Positions 24,893-36,273 of a stretch of 64,000 nt of DNA are shown piece by piece. The notes beneath the pieces are model-generated. The model saw nothing but the letters and a program-made list of their open reading frames with translations. It had not been told where the DNA came from and did no database searches. The number at the start of each line of letters is the position of its first letter. Within the stretch, counting starts at the first letter, position 1. The DNA is from Zanthoxylum bungeanum. Its lineage: Eukaryota > Streptophyta > Magnoliopsida > Sapindales > Rutaceae. The DNA lies in assembly GCA_019454045.1 (NCBI GenBank), contig SKCR01018458.1:124001-188000 (forward strand), in the 5' to 3' direction. A program made the translations under genes and the position numbers.

Positions 24893-25695
24893 CTATAGCC
24901 AGTCACTCAAGCATCTAATACCTGAACTATGTATGTGTCGCTCAAACTTTTCCCGAGGAATTATTTTCGTCAGCGGATCTGCAATGTTGTCCTCTGATGC
25001 GATCTTTTCGATCTTCACATCGCCACGATGTATGATCTCTCGAATCAGATGGAATCGTCGAAGAACATGTTTGGATCGTTGATGAGACCTTGGTTCCTTA
25101 GCCTGCGCTATGGCCCCGCTATTGTCACAATACAATAAAACGGGCTCAGCTGCTAATGGAACTACTCCTAATCCAACTAGGAATTTTCGGATCCAAACCG
25201 CTTCCTTTGCTGCTTCAGCTGCTGCAATGTACTCCGCTTCAGTTGTTGAATCGGCAACAGTATCTTGCTTGGAAGATTTCCAGCTCACTGCTCCGTTATT
25301 CAAGCAAAATATATACCCGGTTGCGACTTGAAGTCCTCTCTGTCGGTTTGGAAACTTGCATCGGTATACCCAGATACCTCAAGTTCTCCATCTCCATAGA
25401 TTAAGAAAACATCCTTAGTTCTCTTAAGATACCTAAGGATACTCTTAACCGCCATCCAGTGATCCTTTCCTGGATCGGCCTGATATCGACTACACATGCT
25501 CAAAGCATAGGACACATCAGGTCGTGTACATATCATGGCATACATGATCGATCCAACTGCCGAGTCGAACGGAGTCCGACTCATGTTGTCTCTCTCATCT
25601 TGTGTTTTAGGACACATGTCCCTAGATAGATAGACGCCATGTGATGTTGGCAACAGTCCCCTCTTGGACTGATCCATGTTGAATCTCTTCAACAT
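24893..25695 (-). pseudogene. RNase H region of element C
   Basis: Frame 25300-25695 covers the end of reverse transcriptase and its link to RNase H (GVYLSRDMCPKTQDERDNMS, TRPDVSYALSMCSRYQADPG, DGELEVSGYTDASFQTD). Frame 24893-25303 carries RNase H proper (VADSTTEAEYIAAAEAAKEA, LYCDNSGAIAQAKEPRSHQR, EDNIADPLTK). The catalytic-type residues TDAS, E of TEAEY and CDNS are visible. One frameshift near 25300 joins the two. It is better preserved than B. Confidence 0.88.
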
Positions 25696-26537
25696 TTATC
25701 AATATATGTACTCTGGGAGAGTCCAAGTAGCCTTCTAGATCTATCCATGTGGATCTTTATTCCTAGAATAAAAGCTGCTTCTCCCAGATCTTTCATGGAG
25801 AATTTCAATGAAAGCCAAGCTTTCACCGACGTTAACATGGGAATGTCATTGCCTATAAGCATACATCGTCGACATAAAGGACAATAAAAGTCAGTGCACT
25901 CCCACTAACCTTCTTATATACACAAGGATCATCTACGTTTTGAATGAAATCATATTCTTTTATGACCTCATCAAAACGTTGGTTCCATGACCTCGATGCT
26001 TGCTTCAGTCCATAAATGGACCGATTTAACTTACAAACCTTGTTTGCAAGTCTTGGTGCGATAAAACCGTCAGGTTGTTGCATATAAACATCCTCCAACA
26101 GGTTTCCGTTAAGGAAAGCGGTTTTAACATCCATCTGCCATATTTCGTAATCGTAATATGCAGCTATCGCAAGCATTATCCGAATGGATTTAATCATGGC
26201 AACGGGTGAGAAAGTTTCGTCATAATCAACTCCAAGTTGTTGACGATACCCCTTCGCTACGAGCCTAGCTTTGTACGTTTGTACGTTGCCATCCATGTCG
26301 GTCTTGCTGTGAAACTAGAAAAGCCAGATGAGGCTGGTGACAAGACAAGTTCAAATAGTACTTTTTTTGACCAATATCTGACCGAGAAATGAGTTGATGA
26401 ACCCTCATGGGTGGTCTTACCAGATATAGGAATTTCTCCATTCTTCGATGATCCAACGCGCTAAGGGATTTCATGTTCTCAGTATTCACCACTACCAGTA
26501 GATGCTCCATGATTCTTCCTTTAAAAGAGGATAACGC
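25696..26537 (-). pseudogene. Reverse transcriptase of element C, N-terminus truncated
   Basis: The minus frame at 25853-26296 encodes the reverse transcriptase core (KARLVAKGYRQQLGVDYDET, DVKTAFLNGNLLEDVYMQQP, SIYGLKQASRSWN). It ends with LYVDDVCL, so YVDD is present but the frame shifts straight after it. The stretch 26297-26537 continues upstream in another frame as linker sequence. It then meets LTR sequence at 26538, the deletion junction. Integrase, protease and gag are missing. Confidence 0.85.
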
Positions 26538-28193
26538 CAAATCTTGCCACAAAAATGAAGAAATGGAGAGCCCAAAACTGCATGTAGTTTCGGCAATGTG
26601 AGAGAGAGAGGTTGAATGATTTTTGTTACAAAAATCCAATTTTATATTTATGCCATAATATTTATTAAATTAATAATAAACTTATGACACAAATCATGCA
26701 ATGGCTTAGAGTGTCAAACACTCAAACTCCATGCAAAACCATTGAGTGTATTGTACATTATCACCATGCAATGTATTAACAATTAAATAATGCATAAAAT
26801 GACATGTGTCATGTGGGCCCCACACAACCCAAATGAAAGTGGGCCCACGTGTACTCACGCGTTCGGGTTCGATATTTCCGAAATACCGAACTTTCGTCGC
26901 GACGTTAATTAAATCGAATTTAAATAAATAATTGCGCCTAGCGAAATTATTATTTACGTCGCTAACGAATTAATTCTAAATAACTCGTTTGCCCGAATTA
27001 AAATCTAATTTTAATTTCGCGTCGAAATCGAATTTCGATTATTATATCGAATATAATATTTTTACGATTAATTCCAAATTAATCGTTCTCTCTCATTGTA
27101 TAGTACTTTATCCAAGATAAAGTCTCTCCGTAATTAATCCAAGATTAATCGAGTTTAAATCATACGTCATTGGTGAATCTTCGGGAAGCGACCCAAGAGA
27201 TCTCTGGATATGTTGGCAGTAAATACGGTCGTTAGATTATCCGAACACGTACGTACCAAGTACTACGTTTTTACCGATTTACAAGACAAGGTTAGCCTCT
27301 AGCAAAACGCCATGCCTACCCAATTCAGAAATATTCTTATTGGAATATAAGATCTATAACAGGCGTAGTATACCGTAGTATAGTGTATATCGAACCAGTA
27401 TCGGATGATCACATGTAAGGCCTGGGGCTGGAGATGTGTCTGCCCCGTACGATACACATATCGGACATCAAGCAACCAGTCTCTTTGAATCGGATAATCC
27501 TGACCTAGTCATATTATCCCGATGGTTGCAACCATTATAGAGTACTAGTTCTGTATCCCTCGCGATCATCATCTCCATATGTCTGAAGTGATACTTCCAT
27601 CTTGACATCACACCCAATACACTACGATTCTCGATAAACCCAGAAGAGGTGTACACAGAACCCGTTAAAGCCCTGGACCACCAAAACTAAAGTTTACCGA
27701 TTGTCGTAAGTACTAGCGATGCAAGTCTCAGGTTAAGATCATATGCACCTACCCTGAAGCGGACTCCCATAGACACGCAGACATACTACCAATGGGATTC
27801 CGCGGGGTCTATCCAGAGCGAAGCTGTTTTCCGTACCATCGGTAAAACACAACCTCCTACCGCACTTTCATAAGTATCATATACTTAAATATATGAGAAC
27901 TATGCCGTTGTGCCCTCACAACATGCACAAGTGCAGTACTAGTCTATTCCGCATTATCGATGTCCAATCTCGATAATACTACGACTAGGGATATTTAATG
28001 AATAAACCTTATAGATTGATACCGTCTCATATCATCACAATCCGGAACTAATCATAGGGACTCTTACCATTTATATCAAAGTAAATAAATTACAAAACGG
28101 TAAAAGGCAATTTCATTACTACATAGTTAATTTTGTACAATAATACAATATCATTTACAAAATAGTGACGCTATGGGTCATAACTGTCTAACA
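26538..28193 (-). repeat. 5' LTR of element C, truncated
   Basis: This aligns to 23222-24878 over its whole 1,656 bp with only scattered differences. The LTR end next to the primer site is gone. CAAATCTTGCC marks the junction in both copies. Confidence 0.9.
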
Positions 28194-28198
28194 TTAAC

Positions 28199-28361
28199 AT
28201 TGAAGGCGCAATTTTCCAGACTACATAGCTTCCGTCAGACGGGAGAGAGCCTCCGCATCAGGTATGTTTATTTTCCTTATCATTGATATCTTTTTTGCTT
28301 GTAAAGCCATTGATTCTGGAAGGGTTTTAGATTCTGCTAGTCCGACTCACATCTGTAATTC
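28199..28361 (+). pseudogene. Protease fragment of element D
   Basis: This continues D gag past element C. It reads DYIASVRRERASAS, then VLDSASPTHICNS near 28330-28361. The aspartic protease triad DSG appears as DSA. Element E inserted right after this motif, and the frame picks up at 60413 with LQGLGVIKI. The protein would process the polyprotein. Here it is split over 32 kb. Confidence 0.85.
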
Positions 28362-28366
28362 GTTGC

Positions 28367-30519
28367 TGTTGGGATGTATGCGCTAGAGCTACATGTAATG
28401 TAAACGACTGTATATATTTTGAAATAAAATGATGCATTATTCATTTATCAAAGTGTTTGTTTAATTTTCGCATATTATAAATTATCTTAATTACCCTAGA
28501 TTACTTATGTTCCTTCAGACTTAGTGTATGAGTGTCATATACAAGAGAATTTAAGTCTGAAATTAGTCATCTTAATAGTCCATAGAGAGCAAACAAAGTA
28601 GGTATTTTATTTGTGGTTTATCTATAGCTGCGGTCCATTCTATATTTGTATGGCGACTTGATCCGGGATCGTCCATGTAGAGACATGAGAATGAAGGCAC
28701 CTTGTATGATGTGATCATAGAGGACTGGACCCAGATGGAAATGACATTCTTATAATATTCGTTAAACAAAAAAAGTCATTTCGATCTACTAGATGGTCAT
28801 ATATGGATTGATCTTAATCCTGAGTGTACGACGAACTCCTGCATGACAGGCTATGTCCTTTGATTTATAAAGGTGAGGTTGGTGTAGCAGTCCCGACCAA
28901 TAGCTACGTACTTTAGGGGCATGGTCTGTTGTGTAGCTGGGAACATTTTACATAGATATAGAGTTCACTCCTTCTTGTGAGGAGTAGAGGAGTATCTTTC
29001 TTAAGGATTGATTCGGTACTTGAACAGTTAAAGCGCTCCAGTATTTCTATTACGAATAGAAAGATTAAAATTCATAATGGTTATGAATAAATCGTTCATT
29101 AGAGAATCAATGCTACTTAAGGTAAAAATAATTAGAAGGGTATAACGGATATTATGACCCGACTCTAATTATGAGATACCCGTGAAGGGTCAATTCGTAT
29201 GTAGTGACTATATCGATGGACACCGACTTGCTTCAGCTTAATATATCATCTGCAGCAACGAGAGTGCAACTTCAGATTTTTAGTGGAATGACCCAGAGTT
29301 AATAATTCGAAATATTTAATTAAGAGCTTAATTAATATTTCGAGATTATTAGAGCTCGGAACCGTAGGTCCATTTAGTCACCATGCTAGCTCGATTTACT
29401 ATAGCAGATTTAGTATAATTGGATAGTCCAATTATATACTCACAAAGGTATGAATATTATTAATATGATTAATAATATTATTTTTTCACACTTGAAACTT
29501 TATATTAAAATTTAATATATGGTTTTATTAAATATATTTAAGCACATGTTATTTAATTATATTAGATATAATTAAATGAAAGGTTAAGTTAGTAATTTCC
29601 AAATTTTGGGTTTTGGAAACCCTTGGATTTAATTTGGAAGTTACAAATTGTTAAATGGAATTTAACCTTTTATTTTTGTAACATATCTTTTATTATGGTA
29701 ATTAAATTTGGTCTTACAAAATTAATAAAAAAAAAAGGACATGTGTGGCCGATTCTTTAATGGTGGGAGGGGATAGAGTTTTGTTTTATTTTGTAAAATT
29801 AAACCCTAAGTATAAAAAGGAAAATATGATTTTTCTTTTGACAAGCCTCTCATTCTAACCCTAGCGTCCATCTTCTTCTTCTCCAAATCCTCTCAAGTTG
29901 TTGAGAAAACAAAAGAAGAATAAAAGATAAAAAAAAAAAAAATAACAAATGTTGTTGTGTGACTTTATCTCTAAATAGTTTAGAGATTGTTTATGCGAGT
30001 CTTGCCCACACAAGTTTCCATTGGTAACGAGACATAGCTCGAAAGACTTGTGGTGTCGAACATATTCATCTTCATCTCTTTCTTCTTTGTACACGGCAGT
30101 GAGGCATTGTTTTGCTCATTGTCGCCCCTTTACTTGATGAAACGAAACTTGTTTTGGTTTCGTTTTAATCTAGTTTTTTTGGGGAATATTTTGTGGTGTT
30201 TTAGGGCTGTGTTGGGGATTTTTTCAAGTGAAAAATCAGAACCAAAATATAGCCACTTTCTGCACTTTTCAGGGGCTATTTCGGCAATACACTGTGAGCA
30301 TATCGGGTCCAAAACAGTCCAGTTTTTTCTGGCTGTTCGGGGCTATTCAGAGACTATTCTGGGGCTGTTTCAGGGCTGGAATTTTGTCTAAAACTGAAGA
30401 AAAATTTCAGTGGGTGTGGCAGTAGCATTCGACAATTAAAAGAGAATGGCAGAAAAAATTTTCAAGTCCGATCTGTGTGCCTAAACCGTTTCCGCTGCTC
30501 AAGGAAAGCGTTTCCTACA
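28367..30519 (+). repeat. 5' LTR of element E
   Basis: This LTR starts TGTTGGGATGTATGC and ends TTTCCTACA. A TATA candidate, TATAAAAAGG, is at 29811. The stretch 30050-30440 has many short open frames that are not conserved between the two LTR copies as protein, so I do not call them genes. Confidence 0.93.
29811..29820 (+). promoter_or_regulatory. TATA box candidate in E 5' LTR
   Basis: TATAAAAAGG is followed by a pyrimidine-rich stretch and lies 700 bp before the LTR end. The same sequence is present in the 3' LTR near 59721. Confidence 0.6.
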
Positions 30520-30536
30520 ATTAGCATCGAGAGCAA
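30520..30536 (+). other. Degraded primer binding site of element E
   Basis: ATTAGCATCGAGAGCAAGG follows the LTR where relatives have TGGTATCAGAGC-like sequence. The match is partial, so the site has drifted or a variant primer was used. Confidence 0.55.
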
Positions 30537-31443
30537 GGTTGAAAAGTGTTCTTAACCCTTCTCTTTTTCATTTAAAGTTACTGTTTTTAATATGTTTATA
30601 TGAGTTATAAATATTGATTTGCATGTTTTGATGAGTAGACATAAAATAATATTCATATGATGAACGATTATTGTTTTTCATGTGATGAATGAATTTTGCA
30701 TTGGTCGTAAATTTTTCCATCTCTTATTTTAATGTTGGTTTTTTTTGGAATGTAAAGCCATAAGGCCATTGTTTACAATTGTTGTATTTTTTTTCCAATG
30801 TAAAATTTCAATTGTTGTAATTTGGAGCACCAAAGTCGTAAAAGGAGCCAACACCACCCTGGAGCGTGATTTGAAGACCAAGGGATGCCTTGGGTATTTT
30901 TTGTACTAATTAGATTAGTATAGGGAAAAATAAGAGTCCGGTCAATGGAAAATATTTTTTCTGTTATATGTATGTTTAATTCGAATTATTTGAATAACAT
31001 GTCATATAGCTTAGGGTGCCTACTCTTGCATTCACATGCCATAACATGCTTTAGATGCATTATCATTATAGACATGAAATATGATTTTATGTGATTTAAA
31101 ATGTTTAAATTAGAATATGATATGCATGGAAAAATAATTAATTGGATTAATTGGTTTTAAGGTTTAAAATTTGAATTCTAATATATTGGGCTTAATTAGT
31201 GTATATTAAATTCCATTGGTATATAGAAAGGAAACCCGGACATAAATTTCATAGCCGAATCCGAATGGATGGTAATGCGGTCTGCACTCGGGATACAATT
31301 CCACGTACCATTGGATTTTATAACGCACTAAGATTATTAAATAGTTTAATATATATCTTGACCATTTTAGGATTCTGAAATTTTAAACCAATTAGTGTTC
31401 TATTATCTTAAAAGTTAAAATATAATAGGTCACTAATACCACT
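30537..31443 (+). other. Leader of element E, first part
   Basis: This is non-coding, AT-rich leader up to the G insertion. It contains the shared module at 31217-31310. The second half of the leader is 46745-47500. Confidence 0.7.
31217..31310 (+). repeat. Shared 94-bp module, copy in E leader
   Basis: The unit starts TGGTATATAG and ends CACGTACCA, with TGGTA/TACCA complementary ends. It keeps ATAGCCGAATCCGAATGGAT and the hairpin core GCGGTCTGCACT. It is about 85% like the H1 copy by eye. The sequence either side is not shared. Confidence 0.8.
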
Positions 31444-32055
31444 TGATGAGCGGAAAATATATCAATATTTACCGCCCCTTTTACTTAATATTTTGTTTAG
31501 TTTCTCGGGTTTGATGAACGTTTTGATATGTTTTAGTTTATTTTGCAGATAAAATAATATCGGATCTCAATGAAATCATTTAGGACGAAATATGGGTCAA
31601 ATAAGGGCAATTATTGGACTTGATATTTTAATTTTGGAGATTGGAAACTTGAAAGGGCGTTTTTGACGAAGTGCAGTTTTGGAAATTCCAGTTTTGTGCA
31701 TTTGTCATATTTTGGGCATAACTTTTTACTCCGATATCGGATTGAGCTGATTCAAGTGCCAGATTAAAGAAGACTCAAAGATCTACAGCTTTTAAAGACA
31801 AAATAATTTCGAATTCTGAAGATTTCATGCCCGAAATTGATGAACCATCCAGAAGTGTGTTGTGTGTAATTATTAAAGTCACTTTCAATCATTTTCAAAG
31901 CAAAAAATAAATTAATAAATAAATAATAAAAATTATCAAATCATCACCAAACATGATAAGAGATTAGTGGAGCAATTAATAATGGATTTGGTGGAGCAAT
32001 TAGTGGAGCAATTAATAATTGATTTGGTGGATGATTTGATGGAGGCAAAATTTTA

Positions 32056-32067
32056 CCTATAAATACC
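32056..32067 (+). promoter_or_regulatory. Extra TATA box in G 5' LTR
   Basis: CCTATAAATACC lies in the segment found only in the 5' LTR. It is followed by a run of CAGCAATTTACTTT-like simple repeats (32200-32420). Confidence 0.6.
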
Positions 32068-32199
32068 AAGCCATTTCATTTGTAAAATTCATACTTTCTT
32101 CTAAGGAATTCCTTAAGAATACTAAGAAGATTGTATCTTGTTTGTTTACAGCTTTCAGTAATTAATTTCCGCTTTCGCACTTTCTTTTCTTTACTTTTC

Positions 32200-32425
32200 A
32201 ATTTTTACTTTCCGCAATTTACTTTTACGCACAGTACTTTTCTTTCTTTAATTTTTCAGTTTTTACTTTTCAGTAATTTACTTTCAGCAATTTACTTTTC
32301 AGCAATTTACTTTCAGCAATTTACTTTCAGTAATTTACTTTCAGCATTTAATTTTTAGTATTTAATTTCAGCATTTACTTTCCGTCATTTACTTTTCAGC
32401 AATTTAATTTTCAGTATTTTACTTT
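32200..32425 (+). repeat. AATTTACTTTCAG simple repeats
   Basis: About ten imperfect units of the type CAGCAATTTACTTTT lie downstream of the first TATA candidate. The open frame across them is a by-product of the repeat. Confidence 0.75.
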
Positions 32426-32720
32426 ATGTCTTAGGAAATTAAAGTTTTAGGACATTCTGGAGGTGATTTGGGCCAAAACAGTGAAAATTAGACGAAAATG
32501 GCATTTTGGTAATTTCCCGCATCGCGACGCCAGGACCTTCAGCGTCGCGACGCCTAACATGCGCCGAACAGTGGAAACGTGCACCGGGTCCACGTGTCAG
32601 AATCTGAGAAAATTTTGACTTTGCTAACGTGCACCGTGCCACGTGTCACCATCACAGCCGATCTGCTAACATGTGCCGTGCCATGTGTCAGCATCCTACG
32701 GTGCCGACAGTCATCATCGC

Positions 32721-32965
32721 TAGACCCGGCCACGGTTCCGGTTCGGAACCGGAACCGAACCGGAACCGAACCGGTTGGAACCGGAAGGTTCCGGTTCCAA
32801 CCGGTTTCGGTTCCGGTTCCGGAACCGAACCGGAATGGGACCGGTTCGGTTGGGGTTCCACCCCAACTCGAACCGGTCCGAACCGGTGGAACCGTACGGT
32901 TCCACCGGTTCGGACGGTTCCAACCGGAACCGAACGGTTCCGGTTGGAACCGTCGAGTTCCTGCT
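32721..32965 (+). repeat. Left subterminal GGTTC/GAACC array of hAT
   Basis: Dense direct and inverted copies of GGTTCCGG, GGAACCG and CCGAACC span about 240 bp. Subterminal repeats of this kind bind hAT transposases in known families such as Ac. The long open frames here in both strands are by-products of the repeat. Confidence 0.85.
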
Positions 32966-33328
32966 AATTCCCCCAACGGCTACTGCCGTTGGGGGATGCA
33001 GGGAGCCGTTTGGCTCCCTGCCAAACGGCTCCCTGCCAAAAAAAAATAAAAAAATAAAATTATAAAATTTATTTTATTATATAAAATAAAAATTACTAAT
33101 GTACCCCTAATAACGGTAATAAAACGGTTATATTTAGGGGCATTTTTGGTATCAAAAAAATTCTAAAATTCTATAAATAGGATTCATTTTTCATAATTTC
33201 ATCACACCAATTTCTCAACTCTCTCATTTTCTATAAATCTCTTATTCTCAATCTTACTTCAATACAATTCTCTTATTTTAGTTGTTAATTAATTGTTATC
33301 ATTCGGCATTCGCATCGCAATTATTCAA

Positions 33329-35395
33329 ATGGCAAGCTCATCCGAGAACATAATGTCAAATATGCCGACCCAAGAGAGCGGCCCCAGTGTCAGTGCACAA
33401 TCACGGAGAAGAGAAGTTAAGGCTCGGTCCTCCGATTTTTTCAAAATTCATTTTAATTTGGAACGCCTAGACGATGGTTCACAACGAGCAATTTGCAACT
33501 ATTGTGGGGTTATCTATAAATTTTCTTGTGGATACGGCAATATGATCAAGCACATGGAGAAACATCATCCGGTTGAATTTGGCATTGATACGACGCAGAC
33601 TCAAATGGCCAGGTACGCATCATCTAGTAGAGGTACGAGTAGTGTAGATTTATTTAAATATTCTGATGCAAAAAATAGAGAAGAATTTGCGAAATTAACA
33701 TGTATGGCACATCTTTCTTTAAGTTTTGGTGAAAAACTTCATTTTACTAATTACGTGCATAATGCTTTAAACCCTGCTGCATGTAGAATGACTCGAAACA
33801 CAACAAAACGTCATATTTTCAAATTATATAAAGATGGTAAAATTATTTTAAATGTATATTTAAAGAGATGAAAGGTCGTATTTCTATATGTTCTGATATT
33901 TGGAGTGACCATTGGCAAACACACTCATACATAGGTGTGACTTGTCATTGGATTGATGCATCATTTACCATGCAAAAACGACTCATTGCATTTAGAGTTT
34001 TTGATGACCAACATACTGCACATAATATTTATAGAATGATGAAGGTAATTTTTGATGAATATGGTTTAGGAGAAAAAATTTTAACAATTGGATTTGATAA
34101 TGCATCTGCAAATACTGCATCCATCAATGATTTAAAAGAAATATGTCAACCAAATTTAGGGGGTCGATTTTTTCATATTCGTTGTTTATGTCATGTCCTA
34201 AACTTATGTGTGCAAGACGGTCTAAAATTATTATCTCCTTTCCTTGATCCTATTAAAACGACACTTAACTGTATTTGGTCATATTCTCAAGTTAGGAGGG
34301 ATGGACCAAGTTTTGTAAAATAAATGGTATTAAACCGATTAAATTTTCTAGAGATGTTCCAACACGTTGGAATTCTACTTATTTTCTTTTATGTCAAGCA
34401 CTTCAATACAAAGATGCATTATGTAGTTTTTTTTCTCAACATGTTCAAAATATCACACTTTATCCTAGTCAATGGGATATTTGTGAAAGAATTTTAGATA
34501 TTTTAAGAGTTTGTAATGATGCTACTTTAGTTTTTAGCGGTGTTTATTATCCCACTGCACATTTATTTCTTCTTGAGAGTTTGAATATTGTTGGCACTCT
34601 CGATGAACATGTTGACAGTGACGACCCTAATGATATTGTTTTGCTCGAAGCCATTACTGTTATGAAGGTAAAATGGTTGAATTATTTTAGAGAAATTCCT
34701 TTACTTTATCTTATTGCTGCTGTTTTTGATCCTAGATTTAAATTAGAAGGTTTGAATGGTGGTTTACAAGCTTACTATGGTTATTTAGGAATATTAGATG
34801 ACATTGATATTACGAGCATAATGACGAATTTAAAAAGTGATTTAATTATTTTATTTAATGATTATATTGTAAGATATAACTTAGGAACAATAGGTCAGTC
34901 TAGTAGTAGCGAACCGGTAATTCAACCAAGACTTAGCGCAGGGGATCGTTGGTTATTACAACGAAATAAAAAATCTAGGGATACGACAACAATAATAACC
35001 CTGAATTAGATAATTATTTATCTACAAATTTTGAGTTTTCTAATGAAAGTTTATGCAGTAAAAATTTTAAAATCCTTGAATGGTGGAACCGGCATCAAAA
35101 TATATATCCTGTTTTATCTATTATTGCTAAAGAAATATTGGCAGCACCTATTTCCACCGTTGCGGTTGAGCAAGCCTTCAGCTTGGGAGGTAATATATTG
35201 GAAGCTAGGCGATCTTCATTACATCCAAGCACTCTAGAAGCAACAGCTTGTGTGGATGATTGGACTCGAGCTGATCTGAGACAACAAGAAGATGCCCCCG
35301 ATGATTTTGAAGATTTGTTCGATAATGCTTCTGTAACAAGTGCAAGCGGAAGCTGCGGACCCGGAGCCGAAGGATCAACTGATAATGATGATTGA
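33329..35395 (+). pseudogene. hAT transposase, frameshifted
   Basis: The transposase cuts and pastes the hAT element in the nucleus. I start at ATG 33329 (MASSSENIMSN). A BED zinc finger follows at about 33440-33575 (CNYCGVIYKF, then HMEKHHP). The catalytic region runs from 33868 (RISICSDIWSDHW, IGFDNASANTASI, RCLCHVLNLCVQDG). The C-terminal dimerisation segment is near 35130-35260 (AAPISTVAVEQAFSLGG, SLHPSTLEATACVDDW). The frame changes near 33865, 34314 and 34985, so three indels break it. The stop is at 35393-35395. Otherwise the order and length of about 680 codons are those of a complete family member. Confidence 0.9.
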
Positions 35396-35649
35396 TAAAT
35401 GTAAAATTATAATTTACAAGGGGATATGTCTTAAACTTGTAATGGAACTACGTGAGCTTTGATTCCTCTCACCCTTGGAGGATACGTAGGCAACTTAAAT
35501 TTTAAAAAATTTAAGCTCAAGCTCTTCAATGTAATAATTTTATTTTTTTTTATAAATTTAATCTCATTTTTTTTAATTAATAAATTTTTTTTATTTAATG
35601 ATTTGACTCCTCTCATTTTTTTATTTTAATTAATTAAAAAAAAATGAAC

Positions 35650-35829
35650 AGAACCGAACCGGAACCGAACCGTTCGGTTCCGGTTCGGTTCGAGTTTCCG
35701 GTTCCACTTAAGTGTGGAACCGGAACCGAACCGGATTTAACCGGTTCGGTTCCGGTTCCACACTTGTGGAACCGGAAACCGGCCGGTTCGGTTCGGTTCC
35801 GAACCGGAACCGAACCGCCGGCGGGTCTA
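35650..35829 (+). repeat. Right subterminal GGTTC/GAACC array of hAT
   Basis: Same motif set as the left end, about 180 bp, ending in the terminal repeat at 35829. The AT-rich stretch 35400-35645 before it holds no gene. Confidence 0.85.
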
Positions 35830-36263
35830 ATCAACGCCACGTGTCACTCCACGTCATTGCCACGTCATCAGCCACATCACCAGGTTGACCAAGTCAAACT
35901 GCCACCTCACCGCCACGTCATCATCAGCCAATCAAGAAGTGCCACGTGTCGCAATCCTACGGTGCCGATAGTCTCTTTCCCACTCACCGACACGTCACCA
36001 CCACGTCACTGCCACGTCATCGCCACATCAGCATCAATTGTTGGCTATCTAATCCTTATCTGACATATGGCGGATAAGAATCTCATCGACCAATCAGAAG
36101 CCGCCACGTGTCACAATAATTGAAGTTCAACCACCTCGCCACGTGTCACCTTATCAGCTTATCCAGAATCTGCAAACCGACGAACCAGAGCGTGCCACAT
36201 CGACAGAATCTGGCGTAGCGACGCTAAAGGCCTTGGGGTCGCGACGCTGGAAGCCTACCAGGG

Positions 36264-36273
36264 CCTATAAATA
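36264..36273 (+). promoter_or_regulatory. TATA box of G 5' LTR
   Basis: CCTATAAATAGAG lies about 1.3 kb before the LTR end. It is followed within 40 bp by CCACTCTCTCTCATCTC, a pyrimidine patch common in plant core promoters. The same block is repeated three times in the 3' LTR. Confidence 0.75.

Larger units (their letters stand above)
22934..28193 (-). mobile_element. Copia element C, internally deleted, minus strand
   Basis: This is a minus-strand element of 5.26 kb with TSD TTAAC (22929-22933 and 28194-28198). Its 3' LTR is complete (22934-24878). RNase H and part of the reverse transcriptase follow. The 5' LTR (26538-28193) lacks the 285 or so bases next to the primer site. One deletion removed that LTR end plus primer site, gag, protease and integrase. 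The two LTRs look nearly identical over their shared 1.66 kb. It is in the same family as B. Confidence 0.92.
32721..35829 (+). mobile_element. hAT DNA transposon inside G 5' LTR
   Basis: A 3,109-bp element with terminal inverted repeats TAGACCCGGCC (left) and, reading inward on the minus strand, TAGACCCGCCGG (right). The 8-bp TSD is ATCATCGC (32713-32720) on the left and ATCAACGC (35830-35837) on the right, with one mismatch. The empty site is seen in the 3' LTR at 41764-41775. Both ends are packed with GGTTC/GAACC motifs. It contains a hAT transposase with BED finger and C-terminal dimerisation region, broken by frameshifts. Confidence 0.93.

Noticed and set aside
30050..30425. Short frames in the E 5' LTR repeated in the 3' LTR (59959-60327)
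   Set aside because: The two copies differ by frame-changing indels and are shared only because they are LTRs.
32554..33065. Long open frames on both strands with repeated Arg, Asn, Gly, Thr and Pro
   Set aside because: They come from the GGTTC/GAACC repeats at the hAT end, which stay open in several frames on both strands. No domain is seen.
33293..33328. Upstream non-ATG start for the hAT transposase
   Set aside because: ATG 33329 follows directly in frame and gives a normal N-terminus before the BED finger.
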